Positions 38,845 through 49,541 of a DNA stretch of 64,000 nt are shown here, one piece after another. Location of the stretch: the NCBI GenBank assembly GCA_021776175.1, contig JAJFGJ010000037.1, positions 40,309 through 104,308 of the forward strand, given 5' to 3'. The notes beneath the pieces were generated by a model, which saw nothing but the letters and a program-made list of their open reading frames with translations, made no database searches and was not told the DNA's origin. The number at the start of each line of letters is the position of its first letter. Positions within the stretch are counted from its first letter, which is position 1. The DNA is from Kiloniellaceae bacterium. Lineage in GTDB: Bacteria; Pseudomonadota; Alphaproteobacteria; Kiloniellales; J153. The position numbers were made by a program, and so were the translations under genes.

Positions 38845-40242
38845 GTGGCGAAGGTTGTCACCCGCTTCGCGCCCTCGCCGACAGGCTATCTGCACATCGG
38901 CGGCGCGCGCACGGCCCTTTTCAACTGGCTCTTCGCGCGCCATCACGGCGGCCAATTTCGATTGCGCATCGAGGACACCGACCGCAAGCGCTCCACGCCC
39001 GAGGCGATCGCCGCCATCTTGGACGGCTTGAGATGGCTGGGTCTGAACCACGACGACGATGTTGTCTATCAATTCGCGCGAAGACAGCGTCACGCCGAGG
39101 TGGCCAAGCAACTTCTAGAGGCGGGGAAAGCCTATCCCTGCTACTGCTCGCCGGAAGAACTGCAAAACATGCGCGCGAAGGCGCGCGCCGAGGGAAGGGC
39201 CAAGCTCTACGACGGGCGCTGGCGGGATCGCGATCCGGCCGAGGCGCCGGCCGGGATCGCGCCGGTGATCCGGCTTAAGGCGCCGCAAGAGGGCGAAACC
39301 GTCATCGAGGACCTGGTTCAAGGCCGGGTCACGGTCGCGAACAAGCAGCTCGACGACATGGTTATGCTCCGTGCCGATGGCACACCCACTTACATGCTCT
39401 CGGTCGTGGCCGACGATCGCGACATGGGTGTCACCCACGTCATCCGTGGCGACGATCACCTCACCAACGCGTTTCGCCAAACGCAGCTTTTCATGGCCAT
39501 GGATTGGGACTTGCCGAAGTTCGCGCACATCCCGCTGATCCATGGGCCCGATGGCGCTAAGCTGTCTAAGCGCCACGGCGCGCTGGGCATCGACGCCTAC
39601 CGCGACATGGGCTACCTGCCGGAGGCGCTCCGCAATTACCTTCTGCGTCTGGGTTGGAGCCACGGCGACGAGGAAATAATTTCCGATTCCCAAGCGGTCG
39701 AGTGGTTCGATCTGGATGCCGTTGGGCGCTCCCCCGCCCGCTTGGATTTCGCCAAGATGGAGAACCTGAACGGGCACTACATTCGCGGCGCCGAGGATAC
39801 CAGGCTGGTTGACCTCTTACTGCCGTACTTACCGGACAGTACGCAGATTACCGGCGCGCGTCGCGAGCGCCTGACCCGGGCCATGGCCGGGCTGAAATCG
39901 CGTGCCAAGACTCTCAAGGACCTGGCGCAACAGGCGTCGTTTTATATTGCCGCCCGGCCCCTGCCACTCACTCCCAAGGCGGAAAAACTGCTGTCCGGCG
40001 AGGCCCGCGCACGCCTCGCCGGGTTGTTGCTGCGCCTGCACGGGCTTGCCGCATGGGACGAGGCGAAACTCGAGGAGGCAGTGCGGAATTTCGCCGAGGA
40101 TGAAGGCCTCAAGCTCGGCGCCGTGGCACAACCCCTGCGTGCGGCCCTGACCGGATCGCACACATCGCCCGGGATCTTCGAAGTCATGCTAATACTCGGT
40201 CAGGAAGAGGCATTGGAGCGAATTTCCGACTGCGTTCCCTAG
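38845..40242 (+). CDS. gltX: glutamyl-tRNA synthetase
   Basis: A 465-residue class I synthetase with a GTG start three bases after the glnS stop. Signatures are [20 protein letters not shown] at the N-terminus and [15 protein letters not shown] near residue 237; [11 protein letters not shown] and the helical anticodon-binding domain follow. [10 protein letters not shown] segment lies near residue 99, where many GluRS proteins have a zinc-binding or zinc-derived insertion. Placement before gltA is the usual alphaproteobacterial order. Confidence 0.96.
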   Translation: MAKVVTRFAPSPTGYLHIGGARTALFNWLFARHHGGQFRLRIEDTDRKRSTPEAIAAILDGLRWLGLNHDDDVVYQFARRQRHAEVAKQLLEAGKAYPCYCSPEELQNMRAKARAEGRAKLYDGRWRDRDPAEAPAGIAPVIRLKAPQEGETVIEDLVQGRVTVANKQLDDMVMLRADGTPTYMLSVVADDRDMGVTHVIRGDDHLTNAFRQTQLFMAMDWDLPKFAHIPLIHGPDGAKLSKRHGALGIDAYRDMGYLPEALRNYLLRLGWSHGDEEIISDSQAVEWFDLDAVGRSPARLDFAKMENLNGHYIRGAEDTRLVDLLLPYLPDSTQITGARRERLTRAMAGLKSRAKTLKDLAQQASFYIAARPLPLTPKAEKLLSGEARARLAGLLLRLHGLAAWDEAKLEEAVRNFAEDEGLKLGAVAQPLRAALTGSHTSPGIFEVMLILGQEEALERISDCVP

Positions 40243-40265
40243 CTTTTCCGCACCATGGCGCCGGT

Positions 40266-40294
40266 TTGCCTAAAACGGGTTTAGGCTTTATGCT
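40266..40294 (+). promoter_or_regulatory. predicted gltA promoter with a dyad in the spacer
   Basis: TTGCCT (40266-40271) and TATGCT (40289-40294) form a -35/-10 pair with a 17-base spacer, about 45 bases before the gltA start. A perfect 7-bp inverted repeat (GCCTAAA with TTTAGGC, five-base loop) at 40268-40286 fills the spacer. It could be an operator or a small terminator hairpin for gltX. Confidence 0.5.
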
Positions 40295-40339
40295 GCACCG
40301 CACGCGGGAAAACGGATTACGGATGGGGAACACGGACAT

Positions 40340-41671
40340 ATGGCCGATAAAATATCTGACCCGAAGCAATCCAAGGGCAAGCAAACCGTAACCTTGACCG
40401 ATAATTCGACAGGCAAGACCTGTGAATTACCGATCATGCAAGGCACGGCCGGCCCGCGCGTCGTCGACGTGCGGCGCCTCTACGCCGAGACCGGATTCTT
40501 CACCTACGATCCAGGCTTCACCTCTACCGGAAGTTGTGATTCCGCCATTACCTATATCGATGGCGATGAGGGTATCCTGATGCATCGCGGCTACGCGATC
40601 GAGGATTTGGCGGGTAAAAGCAGCTTTATGGAGGTCTGCTACCTGTTGCTGCATGGGGAGTTGCCGACCAAGAAGCAACGCTCCGAGTTCGAGCGCACGA
40701 TCACTTACCATACCATGCTGCACGAGCAGATGCTGAACCTGTACCGCGGGTTCCGCCGCGATTCGCATCCCATGGCGATCATGGTCGGCGTGGTCGGCGC
40801 GCTTTCGGCCTTCTATCACGACTCGACCGACATCAGCGATCCGCATCAACGCATGGTCGCCTCGCACCGCATGATCGCGAAAATGCCGACCATCGCCGCC
40901 ATGGCCTACAAATACTCCGTCGGCCAGCCCTTCGTGTACCCGAGGAACGATCTGAATTACGCCGAAAATTTCCTCTACATGACCTTCGCGGTGCCGTGCG
41001 AGGAATTCAAGGTCCGCCCGGCGGTCGCGCGGGCCATGGACCGGATTTTCATTCTGCACGCGGACCACGAGCAGAACGCTTCTACCTCGACCGTGCGAAT
41101 CGCCGGCTCAAGCGGCGCCAATCCTTTCGCGTGCATCGCCGCCGGCATCGCCTCTTTGTGGGGCCCGGCGCACGGGGGCGCGAACGAGGCGGTCTTGCAG
41201 ATGCTTCATGAAATCGGATCCAAGGACAAGATTCCGGAATTTCTAGCCCGCGCGAAGGACCGGAACGATCCTTTCCGCCTCATGGGTTTCGGCCACAGGG
41301 TCTACAAGAATTACGACCCAAGGGCGGCGGTTCTACGCGAAAGCTGCCATGAGGTGCTGGAGGACTTGGGCGTGCGCGACGATCCTCTCCTGGATTTAGC
41401 CATGGAGCTGGAACGTATCGCCTTGGAAGACCCCTACTTCGTCGAGAAAAAGCTGTTCCCGAATGTCGATTTCTATTCCGGGATTATCCTGCAGGCCATG
41501 GGTTTCCCGACCTCCATGTTCACGGTTCTCTTCGCCCTCGCCCGCACGGTCGGCTGGGTCGCGCAATGGCAGGAAATGATCGAAGATCCGCATCACCGCA
41601 TCAGCCGGCCGCGGCAACTATACACCGGCCTCGACAAGCGGCCCTTCGTGCCGATTTCTAATCGCGGCTGA
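40340..41671 (+). CDS. gltA: citrate synthase (type II)
   Basis: A 443-residue enzyme condensing oxaloacetate and acetyl-CoA at the entry of the citric acid cycle. Active-site regions are [12 protein letters not shown] (His), [14 protein letters not shown] (His) and [17 protein letters not shown] (Asp-equivalent region, as in type II enzymes). The N-terminus has the beta-rich domain of the NADH-sensitive Gram-negative form. A strong stem-loop terminator follows 33 bases after the stop. Confidence 0.96.
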   Translation: MADKISDPKQSKGKQTVTLTDNSTGKTCELPIMQGTAGPRVVDVRRLYAETGFFTYDPGFTSTGSCDSAITYIDGDEGILMHRGYAIEDLAGKSSFMEVCYLLLHGELPTKKQRSEFERTITYHTMLHEQMLNLYRGFRRDSHPMAIMVGVVGALSAFYHDSTDISDPHQRMVASHRMIAKMPTIAAMAYKYSVGQPFVYPRNDLNYAENFLYMTFAVPCEEFKVRPAVARAMDRIFILHADHEQNASTSTVRIAGSSGANPFACIAAGIASLWGPAHGGANEAVLQMLHEIGSKDKIPEFLARAKDRNDPFRLMGFGHRVYKNYDPRAAVLRESCHEVLEDLGVRDDPLLDLAMELERIALEDPYFVEKKLFPNVDFYSGIILQAMGFPTSMFTVLFALARTVGWVAQWQEMIEDPHHRISRPRQLYTGLDKRPFVPISNRG

Positions 41672-41703
41672 GCGCACGCTGCTGGGGACACGCGGATACG
41701 AAG

Positions 41704-41734
41704 AAAGGCGCCGGAACTAAATTCGGCGCCTTTT
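41704..41734. terminator. strong bidirectional intrinsic terminator between gltA and gloA
   Basis: A 10-bp perfect stem (AAAGGCGCCG with CGGCGCCTTT) with a 10-base loop, followed by a T on the plus strand and a T-rich CTTTCTT on the minus strand. It serves both gltA and the convergent gloA/lpx transcript. Confidence 0.88.
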
Positions 41735-41757
41735 CATCGCGGGCTTCCAGCCCTTGA

Positions 41758-42162
41758 TTATTTCCGTTCGATCAATTCGATCATGTAGCCGTCGGGATCC
41801 TCGACGAAGGCGATGACGCTGCCGCCGTGCTTCATGGGCCCTGCCGGGCGCGGGATCTTGACGCCTTCCTTTTCCAGGCTTTCGCAGGTGCCGTAAATAT
41901 CGGGAACGCCGATTGCCAAGTGCCCGAAGCCGGACCCCAGATCGTATGGCGTCTCCTGCCCCCAGTTGTGGGTCAGCTCAATAACGGCGTTGTCTTTTTC
42001 GTCGCCGTAGCCAACGAAAGCGAGCGTGAACTCGCCCGAGGGATAGTCCTGCCGGCGCATCAGCGACATGCCCAGGAGACGGGTGTAATAATCGATCGAT
42101 TTGTCCATGTCCTTCACGCGGATCATGGTGTGCAATAGCCGGTACTTGCTGGTGTCGGTCAT
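41758..42162 (-). CDS. gloA: lactoylglutathione lyase (glyoxalase I)
   Basis: A 134-residue vicinal-oxygen-chelate protein. Metal ligands match GloA: His in LLHTMIRVKDMD, Glu in VIELTHNWG, His in GFGHLAIGVPD and Glu in YMIELIERK. It converts the methylglyoxal-glutathione adduct to lactoylglutathione. Length matches E. coli GloA (135). It lies 27 bp after lpxB on the same strand and is the last gene before the terminator, so it may ride on the lpx transcript. Confidence 0.95.
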   Translation of the reverse strand: MTDTSKYRLLHTMIRVKDMDKSIDYYTRLLGMSLMRRQDYPSGEFTLAFVGYGDEKDNAVIELTHNWGQETPYDLGSGFGHLAIGVPDIYGTCESLEKEGVKIPRPAGPMKHGGSVIAFVEDPDGYMIELIERK

Positions 42163-42189
42163 ATGTCCTCCTAAAGCTTTGAGTGTATT

Positions 42190-43392
42190 TTAGCTGTTTC
42201 GCGCCTGGGTGCCAGTTTGTATCAGCACCTCGATCTGCCGCGCCGCGCGCTCGCTGGGTGCCTCCTCCCCGGCCTGAAGTTTCGCCACGGCGTCGCGCGC
42301 GCCTTTCTTCTGAGTGTCGCGAACGGCTGCATCGCCCAGCAATAGTCCCAAGGCCGCCGCAAGATTGCCGGGCGTGCAGGCACCTTGAAGAAATTCCGGT
42401 TGAACTTCGCGATCAAGCAGAATGTTGGGCAGGCTGACGTACTTTATCTTGATGAGGAAAGGCGCGAGGAAACCGGTCAGCGGCGCTAGGCGGTACGCGA
42501 TCACGGCGGGCACACCGGCCACCGCCAACTCGACCGCGACCGTCCCGGAGGCTGCCAGGGCCGCATCCGCCGCCGCGAAGGCGTCGTACTTGACCGAGGT
42601 GTCGCGCAGGACAGACACCGGAAACGGCCAAGCCTGGACGGCATCGGCGACCACGTCCGCGACCGTGGGAACCGTCGGAACGATCAAGTGCAGATCCGGA
42701 AACCGCGCCGATAAACGCTTGAGGGTTTCGCCGAATATCGGTAACAGCCTGCGGACCTCGCCACGGCGGCTGCCGGGCAGGATGCAAACAACCTTCGCGT
42801 TTTCCGGAATATCGTGGCGGCGCCGGAACGACGCCGGATCGCTCCCCGCCTGCGCCGCCTCTATAGCCGGATGGCCGACAAAAGTAGTGGCCAAACCGTG
42901 ACGCTCGAAATACGGCGGCTCGAACGGTAACAGGGTCAGAAGGCGATCAAGATACCGGGCCATCCGCTTGGCCCGCCCAGGCTTCCAAGCCCAAACCGAT
43001 GGCGCCACATAGTGGACCAAGGGGATACCTTCGCCAGCCAGGCGCTTGGCGATAGCCAAGGAGAAGTTCGGTGCATCGATGGTTACCAATACGGCGGGAC
43101 GCAGCTCGCGGGCCTTAATCAGAGTCCGGCGGATATGCCCCAGGATGCGAGGGATGTGCGGCACGACCTCAAGCAGGCCCATGACGGCCAGATCCGAGAT
43201 CGGAACGAGCGAATTCATGCCCTGTTCCGCCATGGCCGCGCCACCCACGCCCGCGAAGCGAACCTGACCGCGATACCGCTTCCTGAGCGCCGACATGAGC
43301 CGCGCGCCAAGAAGATCGCCCGACGGTTCTCCGGCAATCAGAAAAACCAGCGGCCCAGATTCACCTTCAGGCCCGGTTTCGCGCGCGATCAT
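42190..43392 (-). CDS. lpxB: lipid-A-disaccharide synthase
   Basis: A 400-residue glycosyltransferase (family 19) joining UDP-diacylglucosamine and lipid X. The N-terminus is VFLIAGEPSGDLLGARLM; SDLAVMGLLEVVPHIP, CILPGSRRGEVRRLLP and KYVSLPNILLDREVQPEFLQ follow. The start at 43392 overlaps the lpxI stop by four bases (ATGA) and gives the correct family length; the open frame continues 79 codons further upstream inside lpxI but is not the gene. Confidence 0.95.
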   Translation of the reverse strand: MIARETGPEGESGPLVFLIAGEPSGDLLGARLMSALRKRYRGQVRFAGVGGAAMAEQGMNSLVPISDLAVMGLLEVVPHIPRILGHIRRTLIKARELRPAVLVTIDAPNFSLAIAKRLAGEGIPLVHYVAPSVWAWKPGRAKRMARYLDRLLTLLPFEPPYFERHGLATTFVGHPAIEAAQAGSDPASFRRRHDIPENAKVVCILPGSRRGEVRRLLPIFGETLKRLSARFPDLHLIVPTVPTVADVVADAVQAWPFPVSVLRDTSVKYDAFAAADAALAASGTVAVELAVAGVPAVIAYRLAPLTGFLAPFLIKIKYVSLPNILLDREVQPEFLQGACTPGNLAAALGLLLGDAAVRDTQKKGARDAVAKLQAGEEAPSERAARQIEVLIQTGTQARNS

Positions 43393-44210
43393 TCCGTTAC
43401 CCGGATTCCAATCACGAATAAACCGGCCCGATCGGCCGCCGCGACCAACTTTTCCCGGTCGATCACCAAGGTACCACCCGCCTGGACCGCGATGCCGCGC
43501 AAGCCGGCGGAAGCAGCGTTCCGCACCGTTCGCGGGCCAACCGTGGGTAGATCGACCCGTGATTCCTGGCCGGGTTTCTTCACTTTCACCAGAACGCCGC
43601 CGGGTCCGGCACGACGTAGATCCTGACACCGGGCCAGCAAACGATCCGTGCCTTCAATCGCTTCAACGCCGAGCACGATCCCGCCTTGGACCACGACCGC
43701 TTGTCCGACATCGACCGCGCCCAAGGTCAGCGCCACCTCCAAGCCGCGCGCGATATCGATTTCCGCCAGTTTGTCCGCGGAGCGTTTCCCAAGAGGCCCC
43801 TCTTCGGCCAAAACGCCGGACAAAACATCGTCAATCCCCAAGACGCGAAATCCTTCTTCCTCCAGCCCTGATATCACGGCCCGCAATAGACCGTCGTCGC
43901 CCTGGCTTTCAATGCCGGCCTTGGCAAAGAATTGAAGGCCACGCAGATCCGGCCGCAACTCCCGCATGCTAGGCCGGCGAACCGGCCCCGCCATCACCAA
44001 GTCCCGGACACCGGCCTGGCGCAAGGTCTGGAGAGCGCTCCCAATCGCTCCGAGGCGGCTCCAGGCATGTTCGGCTCCTCGAACGGCGCTCGGGTCGGTT
44101 TGGCCCTCGAACGCCAGGACGAAGACCTCCCGCCCGGCTTCATGGCACGCTTCGACCAGGCGTGCGGGGACGTTGCCGCCGCCTGCCAGAATACCGAGCT
44201 TATTCGCCAT
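43389..44210 (-). CDS. lpxI: UDP-2,3-diacylglucosamine diphosphatase LpxI
   Basis: A 273-residue DUF1009-family enzyme, the alphaproteobacterial alternative to LpxH, cleaving UDP-diacylglucosamine to lipid X. Landmarks are KLGILAGGGNVPARLVEACH, MAGPVRRPSMRELRPDL and VDLPTVGPRTVRNA. It sits between lpxA and lpxB, the place expected for LpxI. The ATG at 44210 overlaps lpxA by 11 bases; the open frame extends upstream but adds no conserved sequence. Confidence 0.94.
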   Translation of the reverse strand: MANKLGILAGGGNVPARLVEACHEAGREVFVLAFEGQTDPSAVRGAEHAWSRLGAIGSALQTLRQAGVRDLVMAGPVRRPSMRELRPDLRGLQFFAKAGIESQGDDGLLRAVISGLEEEGFRVLGIDDVLSGVLAEEGPLGKRSADKLAEIDIARGLEVALTLGAVDVGQAVVVQGGIVLGVEAIEGTDRLLARCQDLRRAGPGGVLVKVKKPGQESRVDLPTVGPRTVRNAASAGLRGIAVQAGGTLVIDREKLVAAADRAGLFVIGIRVTE

Positions 44211-45006
44211 GTCGTTTCTTGGCACCGGGTTGGCAAAGCGCCCGCGATGAATTGGCTTGAACGAAGGCGACGACATCCGCGACCCCCTTGTTCGTCCCCC
44301 GCTCCCGCGACAGGCGCTCGACGCGCTCGGCCAGGGTGTCTTCATCGCTGAACAGAAGGTTGTAGGCTTCGCTCATATCCTTGATCTGCGTACGCTCGAA
44401 TCCGTGCCGCTTTAAACCGATAATGTTCAGTCCTTGAAGCGTGGCTCGCTCGCCCATGGCCAAGCCATAGGGAATGACATCGTGTTCGATGCCCGACATG
44501 CCGCCGATCATGGCGCCGCGCCCGATGCGCACGAATTGATGTATCGCCGATAAACCACCGATAATCGCGTCGTCTTCGACAATCACATGACCGGCCAGGG
44601 TCGCGTTATTAGCGAGGATCACGCGATCGCCAATACGGCAATCGTGGGCGACGTGCGCGCCCATCATGAACAGGCAGTTATCGCCGGTCTGGGTCAGCAG
44701 GCCGCCGCCTTGCGTGCCGGGGTTCATGGTGACGTGTTCGCGGATTGTGTTATCCGCGCCTATGACGAGTTCCGAGGCTTCACCGCCGTACTTTAGGTCC
44801 TGCGGCCTGTGGCCGAGAGACGCGAAGGGGAAGATTTGCGTGCGGGGCCCGATCCGGGTGTTTCCCGCCACCACGACATGGCTGTGCAGGACGACACCCT
44901 CGCCCAGATGAACCTCACCGCCGACCACGCAATAGGGCCCGATCTCAACGCCGTCCTCAAGCCGGGCGCCGTCCTCGACAAGCGCCGTGGGATGAACAAG
45001 CCCCAT
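44200..45006 (-). CDS. lpxA: UDP-N-acetylglucosamine acyltransferase
   Basis: A 268-residue left-handed beta-helix of hexapeptide repeats (I/V-G-x4), with the catalytic His in MMGAHVAHDCRIGD and a C-terminal helical domain ending in EDTLAERVERLSRERG. It transfers a hydroxyacyl chain to UDP-GlcNAc, the first step of lipid A. The start at 45006 ([14 protein letters not shown]) shares one base with the fabZ stop (TGATG). Co-location with fabZ, lpxD and lpxB is standard. Confidence 0.95.
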   Translation of the reverse strand: MGLVHPTALVEDGARLEDGVEIGPYCVVGGEVHLGEGVVLHSHVVVAGNTRIGPRTQIFPFASLGHRPQDLKYGGEASELVIGADNTIREHVTMNPGTQGGGLLTQTGDNCLFMMGAHVAHDCRIGDRVILANNATLAGHVIVEDDAIIGGLSAIHQFVRIGRGAMIGGMSGIEHDVIPYGLAMGERATLQGLNIIGLKRHGFERTQIKDMSEAYNLLFSDEDTLAERVERLSRERGTNKGVADVVAFVQANSSRALCQPGAKKRHGE

Positions 45007-45476
45007 CAGTCGTCCAAGATCATCGCCGAGAACACGGCTTGGGCAACCAAGACGCCATCGACTTTCGCCTGGCCTTGGAATTTCCACACGTTGCGGCGGC
45101 TGCGGATCTTCTTGACATGGATTAGCAGTTGGTCGCCGGGAACGACCGGGCGGCGGAAACGGCCCTGATCCACGGTCATGAAGTAGACGAGCTTACCCTC
45201 CGCCTCCGCCCCTAGTGTGCGCACCACTAGAACCGCCGCCGTCTGCGCCATGGCCTCGATGATAAGCACGCCCGGCATAACCGGTTGGCGAGGGAAGTGC
45301 CCTTGAAAATAATTTTCATTTATCGATACGTTCTTAATGCCGACCGCGCTGTCGTCGAGCACCATTTCGACAACCCGGTCAATCATCAGGAATGGATAAC
45401 GATGCGGAATCACCTTCATGATTTCCAAGATATCCATCGCGTCAGCGGCTCCCGTCACAGCTGTCTGTTCATTCAT
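45006..45476 (-). CDS. fabZ: 3-hydroxyacyl-ACP dehydratase FabZ
   Basis: A 156-residue hot-dog-fold dehydratase in fatty-acid elongation. The catalytic His is in [16 protein letters not shown] and the catalytic Glu in [14 protein letters not shown]. Residues 1-12 are a short unconserved leader before [20 protein letters not shown]. The start overlaps the lpxD stop by eight bases. It competes with LpxA and LpxD for hydroxyacyl-ACP, which explains the shared operon. Confidence 0.95.
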   Translation of the reverse strand: MNEQTAVTGAADAMDILEIMKVIPHRYPFLMIDRVVEMVLDDSAVGIKNVSINENYFQGHFPRQPVMPGVLIIEAMAQTAAVLVVRTLGAEAEGKLVYFMTVDQGRFRRPVVPGDQLLIHVKKIRSRRNVWKFQGQAKVDGVLVAQAVFSAMILDD

Positions 45477-46506
45477 TCGGTTTGTCCTTCACCTTCGCTT
45501 TACCCTGACGCTTCCATGAGCTCACAAGCCGCATGTATTCACGAATCGGCATTGCCGGGCTGCCACCGACACTCTGGCCCGGCGGCACGTCGCGCATGAC
45601 ACCGCTCTGGGCGGCGAGTTGCGCCCCCCGGCCGATGGTCAAGTGCCCCGTCACGCCGGCTTGAGCGGCGACCACGACAAAGTCTTCTAGCCGGGTGCTT
45701 CCCGCGATGCCCGACTGCGCCACCAGAACACAGCCCCGTCCCAGCTGTACGTTGTGCCCGATCTGGACCAGATTATCGATCTTACATCCAGCGCCAATGA
45801 CGGTGTCGGGTCCGGCGCCACGGTCTATCGTGCTGTTGGCGCCGATCTCGACATTATCTTCCACGATCACACGGCCCAGTTGCGGCACATCCACAAAACC
45901 CTCCGGATCCATGGCAAATCCGAAGCCGCGATTGCCGATACACACGCCAGCATGAATTTCGCAGTCATGGCCGACGATGCAGTAGGACAGCGAGGCATTC
46001 GCCCCGATACGGGTTCCATCCCCGATGACAACGCCGTCGCCGATCACGGCATTCGCCCCAATCCGGCAGCCTGCGCCTATTTCGGCCGCCGCGCCTATGG
46101 ATACGCCGGGGCCGATACTGGTTCCCGGTCCCACCTTCGCGGCCGGATCGACGCTGGCGCTTGTGTGGCGGCTCTGCGTGACAGGATCTTCGGGGTAGAG
46201 ATGGCTGGCGATTCGGGCGTAGCAACGATACGGCTTGCTCGTGATCAGCAAGGCCATGCCATCGGGCGCGCGATCCGCGAGTTCGGGCATAACCACACAG
46301 GCCCCGGCCTGGCTTTTCGTGAAAGCCTCCAAGTAGCGCCGATTATCCAGAAAACTGATCTGATGACGATCCGCGGTATCGAGAGGCGCGACATCGCCGA
46401 TTTCGGCATCCGGGTCCGCCCCGGCCGAAAGTTCCGCCCCAGTAATTTCCGCCAGCTCACGGAGACGGAATGGGCCCGCGCACGCGAAAAAACGGGAATC
46501 TGCCAC
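45469..46506 (-). CDS. lpxD: UDP-3-O-acylglucosamine N-acyltransferase
   Basis: A 345-residue enzyme adding the second acyl chain in lipid A synthesis. An N-terminal uridine-binding domain (about 1-105) precedes a long left-handed beta-helix of hexapeptide repeats; the catalytic His lies in [14 protein letters not shown] near residue 250. A basic C-terminal tail follows. It lies 10 bp after skp and overlaps fabZ by eight bases. Confidence 0.95.
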   Translation of the reverse strand: MADSRFFACAGPFRLRELAEITGAELSAGADPDAEIGDVAPLDTADRHQISFLDNRRYLEAFTKSQAGACVVMPELADRAPDGMALLITSKPYRCYARIASHLYPEDPVTQSRHTSASVDPAAKVGPGTSIGPGVSIGAAAEIGAGCRIGANAVIGDGVVIGDGTRIGANASLSYCIVGHDCEIHAGVCIGNRGFGFAMDPEGFVDVPQLGRVIVEDNVEIGANSTIDRGAGPDTVIGAGCKIDNLVQIGHNVQLGRGCVLVAQSGIAGSTRLEDFVVVAAQAGVTGHLTIGRGAQLAAQSGVMRDVPPGQSVGGSPAMPIREYMRLVSSWKRQGKAKVKDKPNE

Positions 46507-46516
46507 GACCCACCGC

Positions 46517-47107
46517 CTATTGTTGCGGAATCTCGACCGAAACGGCTGGCAGACTCTTGTTCAACCGCTTGGTTACCTCGGCCGTGATTTCGAATTCAGG
46601 TTTCACGATGACGACCGTCGCCTTGGAAAAAATGAGGTCGAGCTCCATTTCCTCGGCGATCCCCTTGGCGATCTTGGCCAACTCCGCCTGGACTTGGGCC
46701 AATGCCTTGGCGAAGCTTCGATCTAGAGTGCGTTTTCGCACCTGAACTTCCCGCTGTAGAGTCGCGACCCGCCTTTCCAGCTCCTGCCGTTTTTGAGCGA
46801 ATACTTCAGCAGATAGGATCGTGCGTTGCCGCGTCAACTCCTGATCCGCGGCGCGCAGGTCGTCTCCCTGCGTGCGAAGCTCCGCTTGGTAGGCGCTGCG
46901 AAGCTTCCCGATTTCTTCGTTTAAGCCCTTGGCGGCCAAGGACTCGCGCAGAACCCGTTGAACGTCGATGATGGCAAAGCGTGGCGCGGCGTTCAATTGC
47001 GCCTCGGCCGGTGGGGCCAAAACGGCCTGCGTTGCCATGGCGGCGAACAGAGCCAATCCGGCGGACGCGAGGCGGCCTCTATGCACGAAATGGAGAATAA
47101 TGTTCAT
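46517..47107 (-). CDS. skp: OmpH/Skp-family periplasmic chaperone
   Basis: A 196-residue protein. Residues 1-35 form a signal peptide ([20 protein letters not shown] region, ending PPAEA), followed by [13 protein letters not shown] and long alternating Lys/Arg/Glu/Gln helices predicted to form the tentacles that hold unfolded outer-membrane proteins. The start at 47107 ([11 protein letters not shown]) lies five bases after the bamA stop. Placement between bamA and lpxD is standard. Confidence 0.92.
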   Translation of the reverse strand: MNIILHFVHRGRLASAGLALFAAMATQAVLAPPAEAQLNAAPRFAIIDVQRVLRESLAAKGLNEEIGKLRSAYQAELRTQGDDLRAADQELTRQRTILSAEVFAQKRQELERRVATLQREVQVRKRTLDRSFAKALAQVQAELAKIAKGIAEEMELDLIFSKATVVIVKPEFEITAEVTKRLNKSLPAVSVEIPQQ

Positions 47108-47112
47108 GTGTC

Positions 47113-49407
47113 CTAGAACTGCGTTCCGAAGCTGAAGTTCAGAACCTCCGTCTGGTCGAAATCTTCCTTGTTCACGGCATATCCGATGTCGATGACGATC
47201 GGTCCGAACGGGGAGCTCCACGTTAGACCGGCTCCAACCGAGGTTCTGGGTGTGTTCACGTCGACTGTATCCGCATTGGCGCGGTCTAGATCCCAAGCGG
47301 AGCAAATGTCGCCAAACAAACGTCCACGAATATCGAACTGATCAGGCAGCCCCAGGGGAAAGCTGAATTCCAGGGTCCCGGTATAGAAATTCTTACCACC
47401 TAAGGCATCGTCGGTCACGCGGTCACGCGGTCCGATACCCGCGAACTGAAAACCGCGGCAATTCCGCCCACCGATGAAAAAGCGGTCGCTAATGCGTGTA
47501 TCTTCTCCCAACCCAATGATACTGCCGATTTCCCCCTTGGCGGCAAGGGTCCAATCCTCGGCTACGGGCAGGTAATAGGAGCCACCTAACGAGGATCTTA
47601 GGAAGCGGACGTCACCGCCCAAGCCGGCCACGTCGTTTCGTAGGCGTATCATATAGCCTTCGCGCGGATCGAAGCGGCTGTCGCGCCGGTCCAGGGTCAA
47701 ATCGTGCCCAATCGTCGATTCAATGAAGCGTCCCTCCTCTTCTTTGACAAGCCGCGAAGCATCGGAGTCGATGTCGGTGATCTCCTGGTCCTCAAGGGTA
47801 TAGCGAACGGTTTGGCGCAGGTGCTCTTGCCAGGAAAATCCGGTGCGCAGCGATCCACCATTTCGCACGACATCGAAAGATTGATCGTCGGAATTGTTCT
47901 CGATCCGGAACAAATCGACCCCGGCCGAGACGTTGCCACCAAGGAAATACGGCTCGGTGAAGCTGAAATTGAACGCGGTCTGCTCGGTTGAGAGAGTCGA
48001 GCTGACGCGAACGTCCTGACCGCGGCCGAGGAAATTCCTTTCTTGCAGCCCAACATTACCAAGAACGCCGCCGGAAGTAGAAAAACCGACCCCAAAGGTC
48101 AAATCGCCGGTCGATTGCTCCTCGACCTCAACTCTGATGACGGCCCGGTCGGCGGTGCTGCCGGGTATGGATTCCACCTTAGCGGTTTGGAAATATCCTA
48201 GGTTCTGGATCCGTTGCCTCGAACGGCGCATCTTGCTGGTGTTGAAAGCATCTCCTTCGACCAGCCGGAATTCGCGCCGGATCACACGATCCAAGGTGCG
48301 CACATTTCCTTCGATATCAATACGTTCCACATAGACCTTAGGTCCTTCATCTATGTTGAACGTCGCGTGAATTATCCGATTTTCCCGGTCCCGCTCCAAC
48401 TTGGCGCGAATATCGACAAAGGCGTATCCCAGGTTCCCGACAGCTTCGGTAAGGGCCTGGACGGTCTCTTCTTCCTGCTCCGCGCTGTACCACTCGCCTT
48501 CCTCCGGGATGAGGTGCCCGCGCAGGCTTTCTGGGTCGAGGTCGGGCAGGGTCGTGACGATGTCGATACGCCCGAACTTCTGACGCTCACCCTCTTCCAC
48601 CGTGAAGGTCACGATGAAACCTTCGCGGCTTGGTATCAATTCAGCCAAGACGGATACCGCCCGGAAATCGGCGTAGCCTTCGTTCAAGTAAAATCGGCGG
48701 AGCAACTCCCGATCGAAAGCTAAGCGATCCGGATCGTAGGTATCGGTCGAGCTGAGGAAACTCATGAAGCCCGATTCCTCGGTCGTGATCTCGTCCAGAA
48801 GATCGGAATCCGAAAAGTGCCTGTTACCGATGAAATTGATCGCCTCGATCGTGGTCTGCGCCCCTTCTCGAATCTCAAACGCCAGATCGATGCGGTTTTG
48901 CGATAGCTGGATAACTTTTGGCTCGACCGTCGCCGCGTATCGTCCTGAACGGCGGTAAATTTCAAGCAGGCGCTGGACGTCGTTTTGCACCTTGGTTCGG
49001 GTAAACACGACCCGCGGGCGCAAGGTAATTTCCGACGACAGGGTGTCGTCGTCGAGGCGGTCATTTCCTTCGAAGGAGATCCGGTTGACGATCGGATTCT
49101 CGACCACGGTCACGACCAGGATTTCTTTCTCCTGACGCAAGGTGACGTCCGCGAACAACCCGGAACTGAATAGATTTTTTAGCGAGCGATCCAGGCGCGC
49201 CGGGTCGAAACGGTCACCCGGATTTACTCTCATGTAGGATCGAACGGTTTCCGGCTCGATTCGCTGCGTTCCCTCGATCTGGATTTCGCGGATAATAGCT
49301 TGACCGCTGGCCGTTTGCGCCGTGGCGGAGTCAGGCCGGCCCAGCCCCAGGACCAGGCAAGCCAACGCGACGCGAAAAACCCAAGGCCGCCCCCAAGACA
49401 CCTTCAA
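47113..49407 (-). CDS. bamA: outer membrane protein assembly factor BamA
   Basis: A 764-residue Omp85 protein. A signal peptide (about 1-30, ending ATAQ) is followed by five POTRA domains (about 35-425) and a 16-strand beta barrel. The barrel contains the IGGRNCRGFQFAGIGPRD loop, equivalent to the conserved VRGF motif although the residue is CRGF, and ends with a terminal Phe (NFSFGTQF). It inserts outer-membrane proteins. About 130 bp lie between rseP and this gene, so an extra promoter is possible. Confidence 0.96.
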   Translation of the reverse strand: MKVSWGRPWVFRVALACLVLGLGRPDSATAQTASGQAIIREIQIEGTQRIEPETVRSYMRVNPGDRFDPARLDRSLKNLFSSGLFADVTLRQEKEILVVTVVENPIVNRISFEGNDRLDDDTLSSEITLRPRVVFTRTKVQNDVQRLLEIYRRSGRYAATVEPKVIQLSQNRIDLAFEIREGAQTTIEAINFIGNRHFSDSDLLDEITTEESGFMSFLSSTDTYDPDRLAFDRELLRRFYLNEGYADFRAVSVLAELIPSREGFIVTFTVEEGERQKFGRIDIVTTLPDLDPESLRGHLIPEEGEWYSAEQEEETVQALTEAVGNLGYAFVDIRAKLERDRENRIIHATFNIDEGPKVYVERIDIEGNVRTLDRVIRREFRLVEGDAFNTSKMRRSRQRIQNLGYFQTAKVESIPGSTADRAVIRVEVEEQSTGDLTFGVGFSTSGGVLGNVGLQERNFLGRGQDVRVSSTLSTEQTAFNFSFTEPYFLGGNVSAGVDLFRIENNSDDQSFDVVRNGGSLRTGFSWQEHLRQTVRYTLEDQEITDIDSDASRLVKEEEGRFIESTIGHDLTLDRRDSRFDPREGYMIRLRNDVAGLGGDVRFLRSSLGGSYYLPVAEDWTLAAKGEIGSIIGLGEDTRISDRFFIGGRNCRGFQFAGIGPRDRVTDDALGGKNFYTGTLEFSFPLGLPDQFDIRGRLFGDICSAWDLDRANADTVDVNTPRTSVGAGLTWSSPFGPIVIDIGYAVNKEDFDQTEVLNFSFGTQF

Positions 49408-49541
49408 TACCCCCCAAAAGACCGCATCCCATCGCGGCCAATACGCGAAACCTGCCTAATTTTCAGTCTCCGGCGTGTTACGCCCGCCGCACCCTTTGGG
49501 GGTCTGCCTAGACAGCACCTGTCAGACAGCCGTCCTTGTGG

